DNA of 64,000 bases from Brucella tritici (GTDB taxonomy: Bacteria > Pseudomonadota > Alphaproteobacteria > Rhizobiales > Rhizobiaceae): positions 54,283 to 118,282 of the forward strand of contig NZ_WBWA01000016.1 of the NCBI RefSeq assembly GCF_008932295.1, read 5' to 3'. Below are positions 28,117 to 36,629 of the stretch, piece after piece. Each line of letters starts with the position of its first letter. Positions within the stretch are counted from its first letter, which is position 1. The position numbers and the translations under genes are program-made. Below the pieces are notes generated by a model, which had not been told where the DNA came from, did not search any database, and saw nothing but the letters and a program-made list of their open reading frames with translations.

Positions 28117-28581
28117 ATGACCACAGCTATTATCGCTGGGACCAATAACGCTGACTTCAAGCATCAGGCCCGCCGTCTGCGGCAGGCTTTGAGTGAGGAA
28201 GGCATCACCATCAGCCACGGCAAGGCACTCGACCTTGTAGCGCGCCAGTCCGGCACACGTGACTGGAATACGCTTGCCGCCAATGACGGCAAGGTGGCGC
28301 CCGCACCAGTTGAGGACGATACCGCGCCTTACCGCGTCGGACAGCGCATTACCGGCATGTTTCATACCACGCCGTTCGATGCCCGCATCATCGCCGTCGA
28401 GGAAACGATCAAGCCCGAACTCTGGCGCATCACGCTTCAGTTCGATCCGGCCATCGATGTGGCGGTTTCGCCGAACCTCTCAATGCGGCGCAGGCGTTAT
28501 ACGATCGTCGTTGGCACAGATGGCAAATCCCGCCGACTGACCGGCAGCGAGACCGGTGGCGTCGCCCTCAACGTCGGATAA
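28117..28581 (+). CDS. Small protein with a Glyoxalase_8-like N-terminal domain
   Basis: A 154-aa protein. The first 60 residues (FKHQARRLRQAL, then ITISHGKALDLVARQ and RDWNTLAA) match the pattern of the domain often annotated as glyoxalase superfamily (PF20066-like). That pattern is typically found in short proteins or fused to other domains. The rest is a beta-rich stretch without a recognised fold. An AGGAG site precedes ATG 28117. No function can be stated; I recognise the domain from its repeated helix pattern only. Confidence 0.7.
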   Translation: MTTAIIAGTNNADFKHQARRLRQALSEEGITISHGKALDLVARQSGTRDWNTLAANDGKVAPAPVEDDTAPYRVGQRITGMFHTTPFDARIIAVEETIKPELWRITLQFDPAIDVAVSPNLSMRRRRYTIVVGTDGKSRRLTGSETGGVALNVG

Positions 28582-28819
28582 TTGCGTGAACTGCGTCAAT
28601 GACGCATGATCCGGAAAACTTGACGCGGTTTCCAGACAGGATTATGCGCATAACCCGACAGTCGGACTATCCGGCGCGCTTGTCCGCGCGTCGGATATTT
28701 CGCGAAGCGGGTCGGGAGTTGCGACCTATTGGGCAGTTTCGGCCTCAAACGTTGACTCTCGGTCAAGCTGATGTAAACCAGTTTGCAAATTGCAAATTCC
28801 CAACCGACAGGTTCAGGAC

Positions 28820-29425
28820 ATGGATAAGTTCACCAAGCTCACGGGCGTTGCCGCCCCCCTGCCGATCGTCAATATCGATACGGACATGATCATCCCGAAG
28901 GATTACCTGAAGACGATCAAGCGCACGGGTCTGAGCAAGGGTCTTTTCGCCGAAATGCGCTTCAACGAAGACGGCACCGAAAACCCGGATTTCGTCCTGA
29001 ACAAGCCGGGCTATCGCAACGCGCAGATCCTCGTTGCTGGCGACAATTTCGGCTGCGGCTCCTCGCGCGAGCATGCGCCATGGGCTCTGCTTGATTTTGG
29101 CATCCGTTGCGTGATCTCGACCTCATTTGCCGACATCTTCTACAATAACTGCTTCAAGAACGGCATTCTGCCGATCAAGGTCAGCCAGGAAGATCTGGAC
29201 AAGCTGATGGACGACGCCTCGCGCGGCGCCAATGCGACCCTTACCGTCGATCTCGAAGCCAAGGAAATTCACGGTCCGGATGGCGGTTCGATTTCCTTTG
29301 ATGTCGATGATTTCAAGCGCCACTGCCTGCTCAACGGTCTCGATGATATCGGCCTGACCATGGAAAAGGCTGGCAGCATCGACACATTCGAGGCCAAGCG
29401 CGCTGAACAGCGTCCCTGGGCATAA
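28820..29425 (+). CDS. leuD: 3-isopropylmalate dehydratase small subunit
   Basis: A 201-aa LeuD, the small swivelling subunit of isopropylmalate isomerase in leucine synthesis. [15 protein letters not shown] near the N-terminus, then [16 protein letters not shown] and [26 protein letters not shown], are the family signatures. It works with LeuC, which is not in this window. ATG 28820 (MDKFTKL) matches the family start. LeuB lies about 9 kb away in this window, so the leucine genes are scattered rather than in one operon. Confidence 0.97.
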   Translation: MDKFTKLTGVAAPLPIVNIDTDMIIPKDYLKTIKRTGLSKGLFAEMRFNEDGTENPDFVLNKPGYRNAQILVAGDNFGCGSSREHAPWALLDFGIRCVISTSFADIFYNNCFKNGILPIKVSQEDLDKLMDDASRGANATLTVDLEAKEIHGPDGGSISFDVDDFKRHCLLNGLDDIGLTMEKAGSIDTFEAKRAEQRPWA

Positions 29426-29512
29426 TGTCGGTATGCACTATATATACTCGGCCAGAATGCCCGGTCGCAGGTCTGGCGGCCTGCACAAGTGAATAGGACA
29501 CGATTGGCTGGA

Positions 29513-29935
29513 ATGGCCAGAGAAGATCAAAGCGGCGACTGGGCGGGACGTCTCTCGCCCTCGCTGGACGAAATAGAATCCATCGCGATTGAAGCTCTTG
29601 CGCATCTGCCGCAGGAGTTTCGTGCGTTGTGCGGCGACATCATCATCCAGATCGCCGACTTTCCTGACGACCAGATCATTGAGGATATGGGGCTGGAAAC
29701 GCCTTTCGACCTGCTCGGCCTTTTTGAAGGTCGCGGCATCGGCGAACGTTTCAGCCTGCAGACGGGCGAAGGCCCCAATCGCATCACGCTCTACCGCCGT
29801 GCGATCCTCGACTATTGGTCCGAACATGAAGAAACGCTGGGCGATATCATCACCCATGTTCTGATCCACGAAATCGGCCATCATTTCGGCTTGTCCGATG
29901 ACGATATGGAAAATATCGAGGCACAGGCCGAGTAG
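29513..29935 (+). CDS. Small zincin-like metallopeptidase family protein
   Basis: A 140-aa protein of the Zincin_1/DUF1025 type. The zinc-binding HEIGHHFGL lies at the C-terminus (first His at about residue 119), preceded by a conserved DLLGLFEGR and ITLYRRAILDYW. These minimal metzincin-like proteins are widespread in alphaproteobacteria, but their substrates are unknown. ATG 29513 is preferred over GTG 29489. It follows leuD by about 90 bases on the same strand. Confidence 0.85.
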   Translation: MAREDQSGDWAGRLSPSLDEIESIAIEALAHLPQEFRALCGDIIIQIADFPDDQIIEDMGLETPFDLLGLFEGRGIGERFSLQTGEGPNRITLYRRAILDYWSEHEETLGDIITHVLIHEIGHHFGLSDDDMENIEAQAE

Positions 29936-30088
29936 AACCGCTCGAGCAGGATCAAAGCGTCAAGTTTTGTCGTTTTCGACGAAACCATCGGCAGTTCCGG
30001 CAGTTCCTCCTTGGATTCTGGCACAATCGCATACAGATATTGCATTGAGAGAATGCTATAGATTCTCCTGATGCAACTAGCGGTCTGA

Positions 30089-30136
30089 TTCCGACATTTG
30101 CATCCCTCGGATATGAGCGCCGAGCAAATGTCGGAA
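30089..30136. repeat. Inverted repeat, 13-bp arms
   Basis: TTCCGACATTTGC (30089-30101) and GCAAATGTCGGAA (30124-30136) are perfect inverted arms. CTCGG (30106-30110) and CCGAG (30120-30124) form a further inner pairing. CTAG-containing sequence flanks both sides. Confidence 0.75.
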
Positions 30137-30165
30137 GCAAAAAGACTACTAGTAACCTTATGAAT

Positions 30166-30243
30166 CTAGTGGATTTTTCGAATTTGACGTTTGAAACGGG
30201 ATTTATATCGGACGGGTATCAAACGTCAAATTCAATTCACTAG
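30166..30243. repeat. Inverted repeat with CTAGTG ends
   Basis: AATTTGACGTTTGA (30181-30194) and TCAAACGTCAAATT (30219-30232) are perfect 14-bp arms. The outer parts CTAGTGGATT and AATTCACTAG continue the symmetry with one mismatch. The element ends 10 bases before the LysE start codon. Confidence 0.8.
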
Positions 30244-30252
30244 AGTAGCGAT

Positions 30253-30894
30253 ATGAGCATTTCCCCTGCCATCTACCAGCTTCTCCTCGTATATGTGACT
30301 TACATCATAGCAGCAGGCAGCCCCGGTCCGAGCACAATGCGGATCATGGGCGTGGCGATGGATCAGGGCCGCAAGTCAGGACTTTTCTTTGCCGCCGGTG
30401 TTGTCACTGGCTCCATTTTCTGGGGCGTGATGGCCGCGACCGGCGTTTCGGCCATCCTCACACGATTTGCCGAAGCTCTGTTCATCCTGAAAATCTTCGG
30501 CGGGCTTTATCTGCTTTATCTTGCCTTCAAGGCCGGACGGGCGGCCATGACATCGGACGAAGCATTGGCTATGCGAACTTCCGGCAGCAAGGCAATTTTG
30601 TCCCATGGGGAGCTTTATCGCCGTGGCCTTCTGATGCATCTGTCAAACCCGAAGTCCATCCTGTCCTGGATCGCATTGGTTACGCTGGGGCTTGGCGCCA
30701 ATTCCTCATGGCCACATCTGGCAGCATTTCTGGGCGGCTGCATCGCGCTCAGCGTGACCATTTTCTGCGGCTATGCCATCGTATTTTCCACTATGCCCAT
30801 GGTGCGCCTCTATCGTCGCGCGCGCCGCTGGATCGAAGGCGTACTCGCGGCTGTTTTCGGCCTTGCCGGCATCCGCCTGCTTCTGTCGCGCTAA
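30253..30894 (+). CDS. LysE-family amino-acid exporter
   Basis: A 213-aa membrane protein of the LysE/RhtB family with about six helices. The N-terminus has SPGPSTMRIMGVAMDQGRKSG, the family motif, then YLLYLAFKAGR in the second pair of helices and LMHLSNPKSILSWIALV later. These proteins export amino acids or homoserine-like compounds by proton antiport. It precedes a DapA-like gene by 12 bases on the same strand, so the two are probably co-transcribed. Confidence 0.92.
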   Translation: MSISPAIYQLLLVYVTYIIAAGSPGPSTMRIMGVAMDQGRKSGLFFAAGVVTGSIFWGVMAATGVSAILTRFAEALFILKIFGGLYLLYLAFKAGRAAMTSDEALAMRTSGSKAILSHGELYRRGLLMHLSNPKSILSWIALVTLGLGANSSWPHLAAFLGGCIALSVTIFCGYAIVFSTMPMVRLYRRARRWIEGVLAAVFGLAGIRLLLSR

Positions 30895-30906
30895 TCCGTT
30901 TGAGAA

Positions 30907-31821
30907 ATGAGCACCATGAAACTCTTCAAAGGTCTTTCCGCCTTTCCGCTCACACCAATCGATGCCGCGGGCAAACTCATGGAGGATACGCTCTGCGTCT
31001 TTCTTGAGCGCATCTGCGAGGCGGGAGCGGATTCTATCGGTCTTCTGGGAAGCACTGGCAGCTATGCCTTTCTCACGCGGGAACAGCGGTTGCATACGAT
31101 CAACACCGCCGTCAGGTCTATCGGCGGCAGAACACCGATCATCGTCGGCGTTGGTGCGTTGCGGACAGATGAGGCGCAAGCACTGGCGCGGGACGCCGCA
31201 GATGCCGGTGCAGACGGGCTGTTGCTGGCGCCTGTTTCCTATACACCGCTGACACAGGAAGAAGTGTTCCAGCACTTCAAAGCCGTTGCCGAAACGACCG
31301 ACCTTCCCCTTTGCATCTACAATAATCCCGGCACGACAAAGTTCATCTTCAGCGATGAACTGATCGCACGGCTTGCCAATGTAAAGAATATCAGCGCGAT
31401 CAAGATGCCCCTGCCCGCAAGCGGTGAATACGAGGGTGCCATCTCCAAATTGCGTTCGGAAGCGCCATCAAGCTTCGTCATAGGCTTTAGCGGCGACTGG
31501 GGTGCGGCGGATGCGCTTCTGGCTGGCGCGGATGCCTGGTACAGCGTGGTTGCAGGGCTTCTTCCCGAGCCAGCGCTGGCGTTGACGCGCGCGGCACAAA
31601 GCGGAGACAGGGCGGAGGCGGAACGCATCAATGCAGCTTTCACGCCGCTTTGGGATTTGTTCAAAGCCCACAGCAGTTTCCGCGTAATGTATGTCATTGC
31701 CGACCTTCTGGGCCTCGCGAAAATCGCGCCACCACGCCCGATCCTGCCACTGGGAACCGAGGTGTATGAGCAGGTAGAAAAAGCACTTGATGTATTAGCG
31801 ATCGAAGTGACGCGCCGATAA
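30907..31821 (+). CDS. DapA-like dihydrodipicolinate synthase family aldolase/lyase
   Basis: A 304-aa class I aldolase of the DapA/NanA superfamily. GLLGSTGSYAFLT replaces the G-T-T-G-E-S box typical of true DapA. YNNPGTT carries the conserved Tyr, and SAIKMPLP supplies the Schiff-base Lys. The divergence in the first box and the pairing with a LysE exporter argue against the lysine-pathway DapA and for a catabolic aldolase or another oxo-acid lyase. ATG 30907 or the internal ATG 30916 may be used. It ends at a strong terminator. Confidence 0.85.
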   Translation: MSTMKLFKGLSAFPLTPIDAAGKLMEDTLCVFLERICEAGADSIGLLGSTGSYAFLTREQRLHTINTAVRSIGGRTPIIVGVGALRTDEAQALARDAADAGADGLLLAPVSYTPLTQEEVFQHFKAVAETTDLPLCIYNNPGTTKFIFSDELIARLANVKNISAIKMPLPASGEYEGAISKLRSEAPSSFVIGFSGDWGAADALLAGADAWYSVVAGLLPEPALALTRAAQSGDRAEAERINAAFTPLWDLFKAHSSFRVMYVIADLLGLAKIAPPRPILPLGTEVYEQVEKALDVLAIEVTRR

Positions 31822-31834
31822 GCTTGCGAAATAG

Positions 31835-31865
31835 AAGGCGCCCTCGTCGGGCGCCTTTTGCTTTT
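31835..31865 (+). terminator. Intrinsic terminator after the DapA-like gene
   Basis: AAGGCGCCC (31835-31843) and GGGCGCCTT (31849-31857) pair perfectly, followed by TTGCTTTTC. It lies between convergent genes and may also stop ohr transcripts. Confidence 0.88.
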
Positions 31866-31870
31866 CTTTG

Positions 31871-32293
31871 TTATGCCACGCTCAGGCGAACATCAATGTT
31901 GCCGCGTGTCGCATGCGAATACGGGCAGACGATATGCGCAGCCTGAACCAGCTCTTCCGCCTTCGCCTTGTCCACGCCCGGAAGTGCCACTTGCAGCGCC
32001 ACATCGAGCCCGAAGCCAGTGCCATCTTCACGCGGACCAATGCCGACCGTCGCAGTCACGGTGCTGTCTGCCGAAATGGCAACTTTCTCCTTGGCAGCAA
32101 CGAATTTCAACGCGCCCAGGAAGCAAGCAGCATAGCCGGAAGCGAAAAGCTGCTCAGGATTGGTGCCTTCGCCACCCGAACCGCCGAGTTCCTTCGGTGT
32201 ATCGAGAACGACACTGAGCCGTCCGTCGGCAGTCTTGGCGCTGCCGGTGCGGCCGCCGGTTGCTGTGGATTGGGTTGTGTACAGAATTGGCAT
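31871..32293 (-). CDS. ohr: Organic hydroperoxide resistance protein Ohr
   Basis: A 140-aa Ohr peroxidase. The two redox cysteines are at positions 57 (GYAACFLGAL) and 123 (VCPYSHATRGN), with the catalytic Arg region near EGTNPEQLF. The start at MPILYTTQ is fixed by an AGGAG site and by homology; a longer in-frame extension is excluded. It reduces lipid and organic peroxides. It is divergent from ohrR across a short AT-rich region with palindromes, which is the standard arrangement for OhrR control. Confidence 0.95.
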   Translation of the reverse strand: MPILYTTQSTATGGRTGSAKTADGRLSVVLDTPKELGGSGGEGTNPEQLFASGYAACFLGALKFVAAKEKVAISADSTVTATVGIGPREDGTGFGLDVALQVALPGVDKAKAEELVQAAHIVCPYSHATRGNIDVRLSVA

Positions 32294-32437
32294 TTGGGCT
32301 TCTCCTTTGGTTTGTCTCCGTAGCCAAACTTGCAGATAATTAAATTGTGCGCAATATAATTTTACAAAATTTAATTTCACAATTAAGTGACGCGCAATCC
32401 AATTGCGTATGATGTATATATTTGCCAAGGAGTTATC
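32294..32437. promoter_or_regulatory. ohr-ohrR divergent control region
   Basis: AT-rich spacer of 144 bases with a near-perfect palindrome AATTTT-AC-AAAATT at 32358-32371. It is flanked by AAATTGTG (32342-32349) and TTCACAATT (32377-32385), which are inverted copies of the same half-site. Such AATTGTG-type sites fit OhrR operators. Promoters for both genes must lie here. Confidence 0.6.
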
Positions 32438-32896
32438 ATGATGAAGCGCGACGATCAGGATTCCAATCTCGGCCTTTCCAACATGGTCTGCTTTGCGATC
32501 TACTCGACCGCGAATGCGCTGACGCGTGCCTACCAACCGATCCTCAGCAAGCTTGATCTGACCTATCCGCAGTTTCTGGTGATGATCGTTCTTTGGGAAC
32601 AGGACGACCGAACCGTTTCGGAGATTGGCGCAAAGCTCAATCTCGATTCAGGAACCCTGACCCCTCTGCTGAAGCGCCTTGAAGCCGCCGGACGTATCGC
32701 GCGTCGGCGTGACCCGCAAGATGAGCGGCAAGTCCGCATCACATTGACCGACGAAGGCAAGGCACTGCGCATGGAAGCCGAGAGCATCCCCGAACAGGTG
32801 TTCTGCGCACTTGGTCAGCCCATCGATGAGTTGCGGGATTTACGCACGCGATTGCTCAATATACGCGGCAATCTTTCAGACAGCATTTCCCGCTAA
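32438..32896 (+). CDS. ohrR: MarR-family peroxide sensor OhrR
   Basis: A 152-aa MarR-type repressor. The peroxide-sensing Cys is at residue 18 in NMVCFAIYSTANA, with the tyrosines YSTAN and YQPILSKLDLTYPQFLV that surround it in OhrR. The winged helix follows (VSEIGAKLNLDSGTLTPLLKRLEAAGRIARRRD). Oxidation of the Cys releases it from the operator and induces ohr. ATG 32438 or 32441 follows an AAGGAG site. Its product most likely regulates both genes. Confidence 0.95.
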   Translation: MMKRDDQDSNLGLSNMVCFAIYSTANALTRAYQPILSKLDLTYPQFLVMIVLWEQDDRTVSEIGAKLNLDSGTLTPLLKRLEAAGRIARRRDPQDERQVRITLTDEGKALRMEAESIPEQVFCALGQPIDELRDLRTRLLNIRGNLSDSISR

Positions 32897-32900
32897 CAAA

Positions 32901-32926
32901 AAAAGCGCCGGTTTCCCGGCGCTTTT
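32901..32926. terminator. Bidirectional terminator between ohrR and asd
   Basis: AAAAGCGCCGG (32901-32911) and CCGGCGCTTTT (32916-32926) form a perfect stem with T tracts on both strands. It lies 4 bases past the ohrR stop and 25 bases past the asd stop. Confidence 0.9.
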
Positions 32927-32950
32927 AATATCAGTACTGAATACAGCAGA

Positions 32951-33985
32951 TCAGGCAGCAAGCGCCTTTGGCTTGATAAGGCCGCGCGCGACCAGCAGTT
33001 CAGCGATCTGGATCGTGTTGAGAGCAGCGCCCTTGCGCAGATTGTCCGAAACAACCCACAGAGCCAGACCGTTCTCGACGGTGATGTCTTCGCGGATACG
33101 GCTGATATAAGTCGCATCTTCGCCAGCGGATTCGTAAGGCGTGATGTAGCCACCGTTCTCATGCTTGTCGACAACCTGGCAGCCTGGAGCTTCGCGCAGA
33201 ATCTCGCGTGCTTCTTCCGGCGTGATCGGGTTTTCAAACTCGATATTGACCGCCTCGGAGTGACCGATGAAGACCGGAACGCGAACAGCCGTTGCCGTCA
33301 GCTTGATCTTCGGATCGAGCATCTTCTTGGTTTCGGCCACCATCTTCCATTCTTCCTTGGTGTAGCCGTCTTCCATGAAGACATCGATATGCGGGATCAC
33401 GTTGAACGCGATGCGCTTGGTGAACTTCTTCGCAGAGACAGGGTCGGCGACGAAAACAGCGCGCGACTGTTCGAACAGCTCATCCATGCCTTCCTTGCCT
33501 GCACCCGAAACCGACTGATAGGTCGACACAACGACGCGCTTGATCTTGGCAACATCGTGCAAAGGCTTCAGAGCCACGACGAGCTGAGCCGTCGAGCAGT
33601 TCGGATTGGCAATGATGTTCTTCTTGCGGAAGCCTTCGACTGCATCCGGGTTCACTTCCGGCACGATCAGCGGCACTTCCGAGTCATAACGCCAGGCCGA
33701 GGAATTATCGATGACGACGCAGCCCTGCTTGCCGATCTTCGGCGACCATTCCTTGGAAATCTCGCCGCCGGCAGACATCAGGCAGATGTCCGTATCGGAG
33801 AAATCATATGTGTCGAGCGCCTTAACCTTCAGCGTCCGGTCGCCATAGGACACTTCCGTGCCCTGGCTGCGGCGCGATGCAAGCGCGACAACTTCGTCAG
33901 CCGGAAAGCCGCGTTCTTCGAGGATATTGAGCATTTCGCGCCCGACATTACCGGTGGCGCCGACAACTGCAACCTTGAAACCCAT
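32951..33985 (-). CDS. asd: Aspartate-semialdehyde dehydrogenase
   Basis: A 344-aa Asd that reduces aspartyl phosphate to the semialdehyde for Lys, Met, Thr and diaminopimelate synthesis. The NADP fold is at the N-terminus (VAVVGATGNVGREML). The catalytic Cys is residue 130 in NPNCSTAQLV, and the substrate region has SVSGAGKEGMDEL and IPHIDVF. GHSEAVNIEFE lies in the C-terminal catalytic domain. The start MGFKVAVVG is the family start; a 67-residue extension upstream is rejected. It has a terminator shared with ohrR. Confidence 0.97.
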   Translation of the reverse strand: MGFKVAVVGATGNVGREMLNILEERGFPADEVVALASRRSQGTEVSYGDRTLKVKALDTYDFSDTDICLMSAGGEISKEWSPKIGKQGCVVIDNSSAWRYDSEVPLIVPEVNPDAVEGFRKKNIIANPNCSTAQLVVALKPLHDVAKIKRVVVSTYQSVSGAGKEGMDELFEQSRAVFVADPVSAKKFTKRIAFNVIPHIDVFMEDGYTKEEWKMVAETKKMLDPKIKLTATAVRVPVFIGHSEAVNIEFENPITPEEAREILREAPGCQVVDKHENGGYITPYESAGEDATYISRIREDITVENGLALWVVSDNLRKGAALNTIQIAELLVARGLIKPKALAA

Positions 33986-34091
33986 TTTTCGTCTCCTGTC
34001 CCTCTCCGCTTCCAGATTCGGAACCCCGCAGGCCACGCGGGACTTCCGCCCCCGGGCCAGACCCGGGGAGAGGGCGAGCAGGCCAAGGGAA

Positions 34092-34217
34092 TCAGACCGT
34101 TTTCGTGGTCGTTTTAGTAATGGCCGTGAGTGTTTTGGAAATCGAAGGCATGCGCGCTGCCCCGGCAAAAATGCCGGCAGTTCCAAGCGAAACTGACGCT
34201 ACGTTGACGCGATCCAC
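34092..34217 (-). CDS. Small hypothetical protein with a strong ribosome site
   Basis: A 41-codon reading frame begins at GTG 34217 with AAGGAG seven bases upstream, an excellent Shine-Dalgarno sequence. The product starts VDRVNVASVSLGTAG, has a small hydrophobic patch (GIFAGAARM) and ends with a Thr/Lys-rich tail (ITKTTTKTV). No family is recognised. It lies upstream of asd on the same strand, and the ribosome site is its main support. It may instead be a leader region for asd. Confidence 0.4.
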   Translation of the reverse strand: MDRVNVASVSLGTAGIFAGAARMPSISKTLTAITKTTTKTV

Positions 34218-34669
34218 GCGGGTTCTCCTTCGTTCGCCACTGCTTTTACGCGGTTTATAGATGGAGTCAATTCTCCAACCCTTCAAGGAGCGCATTTTTT
34301 GGCGCTTAAGAGCGCATTTCGATCTGATTGGATCAGATCAGCGCTCTAATCCTTGGCTATCCACGCACATCTTATCCGATCGAAGCAGGATCAGAAATCA
34401 GTCCAGTGGGCTGATTTCCCTGCGTAGGCGTTTCACACTTTTCGGGATGCGCTTTATTAATTTTCCCTAGTATTTCAAGCCGTCAGTTCTGTCTCATACT
34501 AAAGACTACTGCACGAATCCCCTTTTTCGGTTCATCATGCAAGTGTGAGGAGAGCGCCCGGACAGTTGAGAGGAACTGTTCCCGGCGCAACAAGCGAACT
34601 TCATTTATCCGGTGAAGAAAGATCGTCTTACATTTGCCCGTCAGGGGCTCTGTTTGGGAGGACAGATTA
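34218..34669. other. Gene-free stretch with palindromic repeat pieces
   Basis: About 450 bases without a supported gene. It holds GATCTGAT/ATCAGATC palindromes, a wider AGAGCG/CGCTCT pairing around 34309-34346, and a segment GTTTCACACTTTTCGGGATGCG at 34430-34452. The last segment resembles the repeat pieces near 21240 and 44140. The MFS promoter must lie toward the right end. Confidence 0.5.
34309..34346. repeat. Nested palindrome in the asd-MFS spacer
   Basis: GATCTGAT and ATCAGATC (about 34320-34338) form the inner arms, and AGAGCG with CGCTCT forms the outer arms. It is part of a mosaic of short repeat pieces. Confidence 0.5.
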
Positions 34670-36565
34670 ATGGCAGTCTCGTCAAGTGCCGATGTCGGCA
34701 CGCAGAAAATGACGAGCGAAGAACGCAAGGTGATCTTTGCGTCATCGCTTGGTACCGTCTTTGAATGGTATGACTTCTATCTCTACGGAACGCTTGCTGC
34801 CTTCATCGGCGCGGCCTTCTTCAACGAATATCCGGAAGCAACCCGAAACATCTTCGTTCTGCTCGCTTTCGCGGCAGGCTTCCTCGTCCGTCCGTTCGGT
34901 GCTCTCGTCTTCGGACGCATCGGCGATCTCGTCGGACGTAAATACACATTCCTTGTCACCATCGTCATCATGGGTGCATCCACGTTTCTCGTGGGCATCC
35001 TGCCCGGCTCGGCCACGCTCGGCATTTTCGCACCGATCATCTTGATCGCCCTGCGCATGCTGCAGGGTCTGGCACTCGGTGGCGAATATGGCGGTGCTGC
35101 AACCTACGTTGCCGAACATGCTCCGAACAATCGGCGCGGCTTCTTCACGTCATGGATCCAGACCACGGCAACGCTCGGCCTGTTCCTGTCGCTGCTGGTG
35201 ATCCTCGGCATCCAGGCTTTGTTGAGTAAGGAAGCCTTCGCTGCCTGGGGCTGGCGCATTCCGTTCCTCGTCTCCATCTTCCTGCTCGGCATTTCCGTCT
35301 GGATTCGCATGCAAATGAGCGAGTCGCCCGCATTCAAGCGCATGAAGGAAGAAGGCAAGACCTCCAAGGCCCCGCTTTCCGAAGCATTCGGCCAATGGAA
35401 GAACGCCAAGATCGCACTCATCGCCCTCTTCGGTCTTACCGCCGGTCAGGCCGTGGTGTGGTATTGCGGTCAGTTCTACGCCCTGTTCTTCCTCCAGAAC
35501 GTTCTGAAGGTCGAAAACCAGTCGGCAAATATCATGGTCGCCATCGCGCTCCTGATCGGCACCGGTGGTTTCGTCTTCTTCGGCTGGCTGTCGGACAAGA
35601 TCGGTCGCAAGCCGATCATCATGGCAGGTCTTCTGCTTGCTGCCGTAACTTACTTCCCGCTGTTCAAGGCTCTCACCGGCGCTGCAAACCCGGCTCTCGC
35701 ACAGGCTGAACAGACCATCAAGGCAACCGTTACTGCTGCCCCCGGCGATTGTAACTTCCAGTTCAACGCCACCGGCACGTCGAAGTTCACTACCTCTTGC
35801 GATGTTGCGACAAGCTTCCTCGCCAAGAGCTCGGTGCCTTATGAGATTGTGCAGACAGCAGCAGCCGGCACCCCGGCAACCGTCACGATCGGCGACAGCA
35901 CGATCACGTCTTACGACGCGGTTCAGGCTGGAGCAGATGCTGCGGCCAAGCAGTCAGCCCTGTCTCACGACGTGAACCTTGCCCTGCAGAAGGCAGGTTT
36001 CCCGCTCGTTCGCGACCCTGCGAAAGTGACGGACAGCAAGCTTGATGCATTCGTCGCCGCCAATCCGGAACTTCAGCTGAATGCCGAAGCCATCCGCGGC
36101 GGAGACAAGACCATGGTTCCGGCTGCCGATCTGGTGAAGCAGAAGCTTCTGACCCAGACCGAAGCTGACGGCCTTGGCGTCAGCACCGATCAGGCTGTCT
36201 ACACCATCCCGAATGCCGGTGCGTTCAAGATGGTCGCCGACCCTGCACAGGTGAACTGGTTCCTGACAATCGCCATCCTGACCATCCTCGTCATCTACGT
36301 GACGATGGTGTACGGCCCGATTGCCGCGATCCTCGTCGAGATGTTCCCGACCCGCATCCGCTACACCGGCATGTCGCTGCCATATCACATCGGCAACGGC
36401 TGGTTCGGCGGCCTGCTTCCGGCTGGCGTGTTCGCACTGAGCGCTGCCAGGGGCGACATCTATTACGGCCTCTGGTATCCGATCATTATCGCCTCCATCA
36501 CCTTTGTGATCGGCATGATCTTCGTCAAGGAAACCAAGGGCGTCGACCTGCACAAGCTCGACTAG
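34670..36565 (+). CDS. MHS-type MFS transporter with a large periplasmic insertion
   Basis: A 631-aa major facilitator of the metabolite:H+ symporter type (ProP/ShiA/KgtP relatives, normally 430-550 aa). The first half is standard: GTVFEWYDFYLYG in helix 1, FGRIGDLVGRKYTFL in the loop and LQGLALGGEYGGAATYVAEHAP in helix 4-5. After helix 9 there is an extra soluble segment of about 190 residues (about 335-525), rich in Ala/Thr and containing two cysteines (about 360 and 376). VNWFLTIAILTILVIYV then restarts the membrane part, with EMFPTRIRYTGMSLPYHIGNGWFGG near the end. The start is fixed by GGGAGGA. The substrate is unknown. Confidence 0.88.
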   Translation: MAVSSSADVGTQKMTSEERKVIFASSLGTVFEWYDFYLYGTLAAFIGAAFFNEYPEATRNIFVLLAFAAGFLVRPFGALVFGRIGDLVGRKYTFLVTIVIMGASTFLVGILPGSATLGIFAPIILIALRMLQGLALGGEYGGAATYVAEHAPNNRRGFFTSWIQTTATLGLFLSLLVILGIQALLSKEAFAAWGWRIPFLVSIFLLGISVWIRMQMSESPAFKRMKEEGKTSKAPLSEAFGQWKNAKIALIALFGLTAGQAVVWYCGQFYALFFLQNVLKVENQSANIMVAIALLIGTGGFVFFGWLSDKIGRKPIIMAGLLLAAVTYFPLFKALTGAANPALAQAEQTIKATVTAAPGDCNFQFNATGTSKFTTSCDVATSFLAKSSVPYEIVQTAAAGTPATVTIGDSTITSYDAVQAGADAAAKQSALSHDVNLALQKAGFPLVRDPAKVTDSKLDAFVAANPELQLNAEAIRGGDKTMVPAADLVKQKLLTQTEADGLGVSTDQAVYTIPNAGAFKMVADPAQVNWFLTIAILTILVIYVTMVYGPIAAILVEMFPTRIRYTGMSLPYHIGNGWFGGLLPAGVFALSAARGDIYYGLWYPIIIASITFVIGMIFVKETKGVDLHKLD

Positions 36566-36584
36566 CCAACGCGCCTACAAACGA

Positions 36585-36613
36585 GAAAACGCCGCCCATC
36601 GGGCGGCGTTTTC
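36585..36613. terminator. Bidirectional terminator between the MFS gene and ada
   Basis: GAAAACGCCGCCC (36585-36597) and GGGCGGCGTTTTC (36601-36613) form a perfect 13-bp stem with a three-base loop, placed between convergent genes. Confidence 0.92.
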
Positions 36614-36629
36614 ATGTTCGTCTGATGAT

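Larger units (their letters stand above)
29936..30252. other. Gene-free stretch with two large inverted repeats
   Basis: No coding region is supported in these 317 bases. The stretch is occupied mainly by two palindromic structures (30089-30136 and 30166-30243), both bounded by CTAG-like ends. The second stops just before the LysE start. Confidence 0.6.

Noticed and set aside
33161..34117. 318-codon plus-strand frame opposite asd
   Set aside because: It is the antisense shadow of asd, with a composition unlike a folded protein of known type.
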